From Parvularia atlantis (Eukaryota; Opisthokonta; Rotosphaerida): a DNA stretch of 23,292 nt. Positions 17,765 to 23,292 of the stretch are shown here, in pieces. The translations under genes were made by a program, and so were the position numbers. Each line of letters opens with the position of its first letter. The stretch's first letter is position 1. The notes under the pieces were generated by a model, which was not told where the DNA came from, searched no databases, and saw only the letters and a program-made list of their open reading frames with translations. Location of the stretch: assembly GCA_943704415.1 (NCBI GenBank), contig CALSCO010002285.1, forward strand, positions 1 to 23,292, given 5' to 3'.

Positions 17765-19491
17765 TCAGGTCTCATCTAGTGTCAGATCATTCACGTTGGT
17801 CGGTGCGTACGCCGCTGCGAGCAGGTTGAGGGTCGTGGCCCATCGCGGCACGCCGGCGCCACCGGGCGCGGGCTCGTTCTCGTGCGCGTGGCTGCTCATG
17901 CGCCGGCGCACGGCCTCAATCGTCGCGTCCCAGCTGGCCAGCAGCGCCTCGTCTGCGAACGACAGCCGCGACGCGCGCAGGTACGACTGCGCGAGCACTC
18001 CCGCCTGGCAGCGGCGCGGTCAGCGGCCCCCGTGCAAGCACGCACGCCGTCGCAGGCCACACCAGCGTGACGTAGTAGTCGATGGGCCGCGTCGTGGGTC
18101 GCCGGCGCCCAGACCCGCCGTGCGCGCGCGGCAGCGCCCGCATGTAGACCGCGACGATCTTGGACAGTGACAGCGGCATCTGCGCGGCGGTCTGCGGTCG
18201 CGGTCGGCATGGTGCGCGCGCGCGCGGCGCAGGCAGCACACCCCGTCGTCGGGCAGGGTCGACGGGTCCATGAGGTCGCTCACGAGGCGGTCACACAGCG
18301 CGGCGCGCAGCACGGACGACGGCAGGGCCTTGCGTGGCGTGTCAGGCGCGATGAGTGCATGTGTCAAACGCAGGCGCGCACCTGGCACAGCGCGAGCACT
18401 TTGGCCTGCTCCCACTGCTGCGTGAGTATCGCGAGCTCGAGCGCAAAGTCAGACAGCTTGTGCAGCTCTGTGATCGTGTGCACGCAGAACACCTGCCGCG
18501 TAGGTCGGCAGGAGCGCTCGCAACGCGCTTGCGTACGATGTGCAGCAGGCGTAGCACGGTTTCGACGAGTTCGACGTCGCCGAGCGTGTGCGCGGCGTAG
18601 AACGCGTCCAGACACGCGCCCAGCTGCAGCGCGAGCGACGGCGCGTCCTTGAGCATGGACGCAGCGATCGACTGCCGCACAGACCCTGTTGCCGGTGCCG
18701 GCTCAGCGCATGCACGCGAGCTGCAGCGCACTGTGCGCACCGCGCCGCCGCACGAGGTTGTCCTCGAGCACGCCGACGCAGTAGCGCAGGAGCAGGCGCG
18801 CGCGCCGCTGCTGCTGCACCGAGCTGCCGCCGTCGCCAGAGCACAGCGCCATGAGCGCACACAGCTTCTGCCAGTCGGCGTAGTTGTGCGCCTGCGCACC
18901 ACGGCACGGCGTCTACCGGACCGCAGATGGGGCAGACGGCGCGCGCGCACCTGCACGCCCGCGCGGTCGCCGAGCGGCTCGTAGTTGGCGACGGTCACGT
19001 TGCGCAGCCGCTGCAGGTACTCGAAGGCGGCCTGCTCGAGGCGCGCGGATGCGTCGCGCCCGCTGCCCTTCTCGAACACGACGTCGAGCAGGCGCGCCAC
19101 GGCGTCGCTGCGGGCGCGCGATCAGCGCCAGGGTGGCGCCACACGGCGGCTGCGGCGCACGGCTCTGGCGCGACCATCGGCGAGACAAAGTGGTCGAGCA
19201 GCTGCAGCGCGGCGTCGACTGCGAGCGCGGGTGGCACGTGCGTGCTGGGTGAGCGCGCGCAGCGTGCCGCCAGGGAGAGACGGCCGCACCATCGCCGTCG
19301 TCGAGCATCCCATCGACGTGCGCCTGGAACTCGTCCTCGACGGGCGCGACGGTGACCGACTGCTGCGCGATGCGGCTGCGCGTCGTGCCGTGCGCCTGTC
19401 GTGCCCGATGTCAGCGCGCTGTCGCCGCACGAAGGGCACACGGACGCACCCGGCGCTCGAGATGGCGCGCGCACTCGGCCGCCGCATCCAT
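17765..19491 (-). CDS. Unrecognised helical protein (10 exons)
   Basis: I do not recognise this family. Ten exons join in frame from ATG 19491 ([14 protein letters not shown]) to a stop at 17765, giving about 405 residues. The sequence is Leu/Ala-rich and looks all-helical: [116 protein letters not shown] and [20 protein letters not shown]. Helical pairs of this kind suggest a TPR- or HEAT-like scaffold. No signal peptide, membrane segment or catalytic motif is visible. Introns follow the local pattern (GTGCG donor, CTGAC/CTCA branch). It is divergent from the purple acid phosphatase across 32 bp and convergent with the SLC35D gene (80 bp between stops). An Integrator or vesicle-coat scaffold was considered, without evidence. 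Confidence 0.7.
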
Positions 19492-19523
19492 CCACGTGGA
19501 CGCGCACTTGCCAGCCAATCGCC
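19492..19523. promoter_or_regulatory. 32-bp divergent promoter with E-box and CCAAT box
   Basis: The two outward start codons are only 32 bp apart. The spacer holds CCACGTGG (19492-19499), a palindromic E-box, and AGCCAATC (19513-19520), a CCAAT box, almost filling it. Transcripts on at least one side must then have extremely short 5' leaders or start inside the neighbouring gene. Confidence 0.6.
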
Positions 19524-21542
19524 ATGCGGCACGTGCTCGTCGTGTTGGTGGTCGCGTCGTCGTGCCTCGCGGCGTCCGCGTCGGCGGCGCTCGCCGTCAA
19601 CGACCGCGTCGGCGCGCTCTTTGTCGAGGCGCTGGACGCGGACGGCGACGGCGTGATGCGTGTGGCCGAGCTGCGCGCGTTCGTGGCGCGGATCGAGCCC
19701 GACGTGACGCTCGCCCTCGTCCGTTCGCTGTTTGAGACGGTGCGCCGGTGCTTGCGGCTGGTGTCGTGCGCCGCGCTCAGCCCGCCGCGCAGATGGACGG
19801 CGACCGCGACGGCGACGTCACCCTCGCCGAGTTTAAGGCGCGCTTCCCGCGGCTGAGCGACGAGCAGCGCTACCGCAACGAGACCGCGCCCGAGCAGGTG
19901 CACCTGCACTGCACCACCGACCCGAGCGAGATGGTCGTGATCTGGGTCACCTTCGTCTCGACCGGCGCGCACCTGGTCGAGTACGGCACGGCGCCGGGCG
20001 TGTACACGGCGCGCACGGGCGGCTACGAGTACGTCTACCGCAACGGCATCCCGACCTGGCCCGGCTTCCTCCACCGCGTCCTGCTCACGGGCCTGCGCCC
20101 GGGCACGCGCTACTACTACCGCGTGGGCGACGGCGCCACGTGGTCGCCCGAGTTCAACTTTGTCGCCCTCCCGAACCCCGGCCAGGGCGAGGGCCTGTCG
20201 TACGCGGCGTACGGCGACATGGGTGCGCTGCCGTCGCGCCGTCGCGCTGCCGTGCTCGCGGCTATGCTCACGCCATCCGCGTGTGTCCGCACAGGCACGT
20301 TCATGCTCTTTGGCCTGTTTGTGACCGACGAGATTGTCCGCGTCGACCAGGAGCAGGACTACTCGATGGTGTTCCACCTGGGCGACGTGAGCTGTTGCGT
20401 TCGCCCCTGTTTTTGCTGCCGTCTCGTACCGGGCGCGCTCACGGCTGCACGCACGCACGCACGCGCACGCGCAGACGCCGGCGGTGGCGTCCTCGGCTTT
20501 GACCAGGAGCTGTCGGCCATCTGGGACGTGTGGGGCCGCCAGGTCGAGCCGATCGCGGCGTACTACCCGTACATGATCTCGCTCGGCAACCACGAGAGCG
20601 CGTACAACTACAGCGCGCACAACAGCCGCCACGAGATGCCCGGCACGGGCAGCGGCGGCGACGGCAACAACTACTTTAGCTTTGACTACGGTGCGCGCGC
20701 GCGTTGATCTTGTGGCGCGCCGACGCTGACACCGCGCTCGCGCAGGCCTCGTGCACTTTGTGTCGATGTCGAGCGAGAACGACGCCGCGCCGTACGCCGT
20801 GGGCTCGCCGCAGCACAACTGGCTTCGCCAGGTGCGCCCGTGCGGTGTGGCACCGCCGCGCCCGTTGACTGCGCGCACGCAGGACCTCGCCAAGGCCAAC
20901 GCGAACCGTGACCGCGTGCCCTGGATCGTCATGGGCGGCCACCGCCCCATGTACGGCTCGTCTGAGGCCGGCTCGTGGGAGGGCATCCGCACGGCGGTCG
21001 AGCCGCTGCTGAAGGAATTTCAGGTGTGTGCTGGCGCACGAACGCTGTGCAACGGCCCGCTCAGCGCGACCGCGCGCGCAGGTGGACCTGTTCGTGGCCG
21101 GCCACGTGCACCTGTACGAGCGCTCGCACGCCGTGTACGACAATGTCGTGACGGACCTGCCCGACGCAAGTGCGTGCGGCGTTTGCGAGCACGCGGGTCG
21201 CCTCGCGCGGCTCACACATGCGACGCGCAGACGAGGTGTACCGCAACCCGCAGTCGACCATCCACATCACCGTCGGCACGGCAGGCGCGATCGTCATCGA
21301 CCGCTACGAGCCGCAGCCCGCATGGTCGGCCAAGCGTCTGCGCAACTACGGTGCGCCGTGCCGCGTGCATTGGGCGTCGGCTCACGCGACGCGCAGGCTG
21401 GAGCGACTTCCGCGCCACGCGCACGCAGCTCACGTACACGTTCCGCAGCGGCACGAGCGGCCCCGACTGGCCTGAGGGCGACGGCGAGCGCAAGGTCACG
21501 GACGTGTTTTACATCGTCAAGGACGCGCCCCAGACGGCCTAG
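19524..21542 (+). CDS. Secreted purple acid phosphatase with two N-terminal EF hands (9 exons)
   Basis: A binuclear-metal acid phosphatase, likely secreted or lysosomal. Exons 19524-19739, 19793-20222, 20295-20393, 20475-20690, 20746-20831, 20883-21023, 21082-21169, 21231-21350 and 21397-21542 give 513 residues. It begins with a signal peptide (MRHVLVVLVVASSCLAASASA). Two EF-hand loops follow, DADGDGVMRVAE and DGDRDGDVTLAE, each with canonical calcium ligands at positions 1, 3, 5 and 12. Next is a fibronectin-like N-terminal phosphatase domain (VHLHCTTDPSEMVVIWVTF, VEYGTA, HRVLLTGLRPGTRYYYRVGD). All seven expected metal ligands of the catalytic domain are visible: GDMG, GDVSYA (Asp and Tyr, spliced across intron 3), GNHE, GGHRPMY and AGHVHLYER. 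A YRNPQSTIHITVGTAG segment matches the family's closing region. The EF-hand pair fused to the enzyme is unusual. Confidence 0.94.
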
Positions 21543-21616
21543 GCGGCCCCTCCCCCTCTCGCGTCCGTGGTGTGTGAACGCAAACTCCGCCCAGTATCAG
21601 CACAGCTGCTGCTTGA

Positions 21617-23158
21617 TCAGTCGTACTTGTGCACGCCGCCGCCGCTCGACCCCAGCAGCGGCGCCTTCTCACTCATGACGTCGTCGCCGTTGATGTTGAC
21701 CGCCTTGGCGTTGACCGTCGCCGGCGCGGGCCCGCCACTGCCGGTCGCTGCCCCGCCGGGCGCGCGCTCTTCGAGCATCTTGGAGCCGATGACGCAGAAG
21801 AGGCCGAGGATGACGAGCACGCCGCCGAGGATCTCCGCCAGCGTGAGCACGGTCTCGAACACGATAGCCGAGAGCACGGCCGACGCGACGACCTGCGCCG
21901 GCTCGAGCGTCAGCCGCCGGGGGCTTGCGTGCTGCGCGTATCAGGCGCGCGCCTGGAGCGGGTAGAACGACGTGACGACTGTGGGCGACGTGTGCTTGTT
22001 GGCCCAGGTGATGAGCGAGTAGCTGATCACAGACGACAGGATCGCCGCGTACGCCAGCGGCAGGATGGCCGAGACCGGCAACTTCCAGCGGTCCGGGTTG
22101 CCCTGCCCGCCGATGACCGAGAGGAAAAGGCAGAAGCACCCGATCGTGTACGAGTACTGCCAGAACCACGTGCGGTGAGTCAGGGCCCGCGCTGGGCACG
22201 CCAGGCAAGCACACAGACCGCCGTGGTCGTGATCGGCGGGTACTTGGCCAGTACCTGCTTCTGCAGGATCACAAACACGGCCGTGCACAGGCAGTTGGTC
22301 TGCGTGCGCCGCATGAGCACGACGGCAAGGCAGAGCGCGCGCACGCGCCACGCACGATGAGGCACAGGTTGCCCAGCACGATGTTGGACGAGTCGTCGCT
22401 CAAGCCGGCCGAGAGCGCGACGACGACGATGGCGCCGCCGACGGCCGCGAGGATGCCGATGATCTTGAGCGCGCCGCGGAGCGTGCGCAGGCGCAGCGTC
22501 TCCATCCCAAGGATGACGGCGAAGATGGTCGTGAAGACGGGGATGGATGGCTGCAACAGCGAGGCGTTGACGGGCGTCTGCGCGCGCGGCCCCAACGTGA
22601 GTGAAGGCCGAGTGTGGCACGAGCGCGGCAACGGACGGTGTAGTCGACGCCGAGGATGAAGAACAGCTGGTTGCCTGCGGCGGCGCAGCGGTCACGGCAC
22701 GCAAAAGCGGCAGCAGTGTGGCCGCGCACCGTAGATGCCGAGCAGGCCGAGCAGAATGAACATGACGCGGTCCTCCGGGTCAGGAAATGGCAGGCGCTCA
22801 AAGTACCACGCGCCGAGAAGGAGGATGGGCGAGGCGACGAGGTCGCGCATGAAGGCGAAGATGATCGGGTCGACGTCGTCCGTGAGCGCGATCTTGGACA
22901 CGACCGAGTAGCCGCCAAAGATGAACTGCAACGGCGCACGTGCGGAGCGATCGCGTGAGCGCGCGCTCGACGGGGCACGGTGCCCGCCGGTGGCGGCACC
23001 TGGCAGCCAATCATCACGACATAGACGGCGGTGCGCCTGAGGAACGCGACGAAGGCCGACTGCTGCTGCGGCAGGGGCTGCGACGGGTGCATATCGGCCG
23101 CGTCGTCGTCCATCCGCATGCTAGAGCGCCCCTGACCCGGGTAGTCTGCTCGTGTCAT
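21617..23158 (-). CDS. EamA/DMT-family transporter, 10 TM (7 exons)
   Basis: A drug/metabolite-superfamily transporter, closest by eye to EamA/WAT1-type proteins. Seven exons assemble to about 393 residues if translation starts at 23158 (MTRADYPGQGRSSMRMDDD); in-frame ATGs at 23119 and 23113 are alternatives. The hydrophilic N-terminus is followed by two EamA repeats: FIFGGYSVVSKIAL with PIIFAFMRDLVASPILLLGA, then TPVNASLLQPSIPVFTTIF and ALKIIGILAAVGGAIVVVAL; then YSYTIGCFCLFLSVIGG, YAAILSSVISYSLITWANK, TSFYPLQVVASAVLSAIVFE and LAEILGGVLVILGLF. The tail ends in a Gly/Ala-rich stretch with SEKAPLLGSS, an acidic-dileucine-like sorting signal suggesting endosomal or vacuolar membranes. The last intron (21893-21952) needs a GC donor, CAG|GCGCGC, to keep the EamA repeat continuous. 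Convergent with the phosphatase gene (74 bp between stops). Substrate unknown. Confidence 0.9.
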
Positions 23159-23174
23159 ACTGCGGGCCCTCGCG

Positions 23175-23292
23175 GTGCGTGCCGCGTGCCCTGCGTGTGC
23201 CGTGTGCCGCCGCACGCTGACGGGAGGGGGCGCCGTGCAGTGGACCAGCTGCCGCGGAGCGACGCCGATGTTGAGCGCGCGCGGATGACGGC
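23175..23292 (+). other. Possible intron and following exon of another plus-strand gene (cut by window edge)
   Basis: GTGCGTGCC at 23175, a CTGAC near 23217 and GTGCAG ending at 23240 together make an intron of exactly the type used elsewhere here, on the plus strand. The bases after it (TGGACCAGCTGCC...) would be exon. No ATG precedes the donor in an open frame, so it may be a 5'-UTR intron of a gene divergent from the EamA transporter. No protein match can be made from this short piece. Confidence 0.25.

Noticed and set aside
17765-19491. Integrator subunit 8 identity
   Set aside because: Considered because the protein is helical and INTS14 is nearby, but no convincing stretch of similarity could be recalled, and gene neighbourhood is not informative here.
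18995-20992. 665-codon minus-strand open frame
   Set aside because: It is antisense to the purple acid phosphatase and crosses into the 5' exons of the helical-protein gene in another frame; no motifs.
1-23292. Transposons, LTR elements or viral insertions
   Set aside because: No reverse transcriptase, integrase, transposase, capsid-like or terminal-repeat structure was seen; only microsatellites and two small direct repeats.

Overview
This looks like nuclear DNA of a GC-rich, intron-rich unicellular eukaryote with very closely packed genes. Evidence: nine of the ten genes are broken by many short GT-AG introns (mostly 45-100 nt), and several products belong to eukaryote-only families: Integrator subunit INTS14, a Reb1/TTF-I-type Myb factor, a fungal/animal-type N-acetylglutamate synthase, an MPV17/SYM1 protein and an SLC35D nucleotide-sugar transporter. 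The mix suggests a protist near the opisthokont/apusozoan/amoebozoan part of the tree (an apusomonad such as Thecamonas would fit). That placement is an inference, not a demonstration.

Layout, left to right. 1-430: an AT-rich block, foreign in composition, with a 35-bp tandem repeat. 432-4316 (+): a large intronless EGF-repeat/sushi-like/multi-pass membrane protein with no visible start. 4435-6718 (-): NAGS in 14 exons, ending tail to tail with the EGF gene. 6770-8133 (+): an MPV17/SYM1-like protein in 7 exons, head to head with NAGS across 51 bp. 8283-10818 or beyond (-): a zinc-finger protein with an unresolved 5' end. 10819-11899: a poorly resolved stretch. 11900-13899 (-): a Reb1/TTF-I/DMTF1-like Myb protein. 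13969-15796 (-): INTS14. 16036-17684 (+): an SLC35D-type transporter in 9 exons. 17765-19491 (-): an unrecognised helical protein in 10 exons. 19524-21542 (+): a secreted purple acid phosphatase with two N-terminal EF hands, in 9 exons. 21617-23158 (-): an EamA/DMT-type transporter with a probable GC-AG intron. A further plus-strand gene may begin at the right edge.

The genes do not form a pathway. The order is a chain of divergent pairs sharing tiny promoters and convergent pairs with 75-150 bp between stops. NAGS and the MPV17-like gene are both expected in mitochondria and share a 51-bp spacer. Two other divergent promoters share a CCAAT box plus a CACGTG E-box. I assembled the multi-exon proteins by eye, requiring every junction to keep frame and protein-family continuity. 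For the three plus-strand spliced genes (MPV17-like, SLC35D-like, phosphatase) I also checked that exon lengths sum to a multiple of three (300, 376 and 513 residues).
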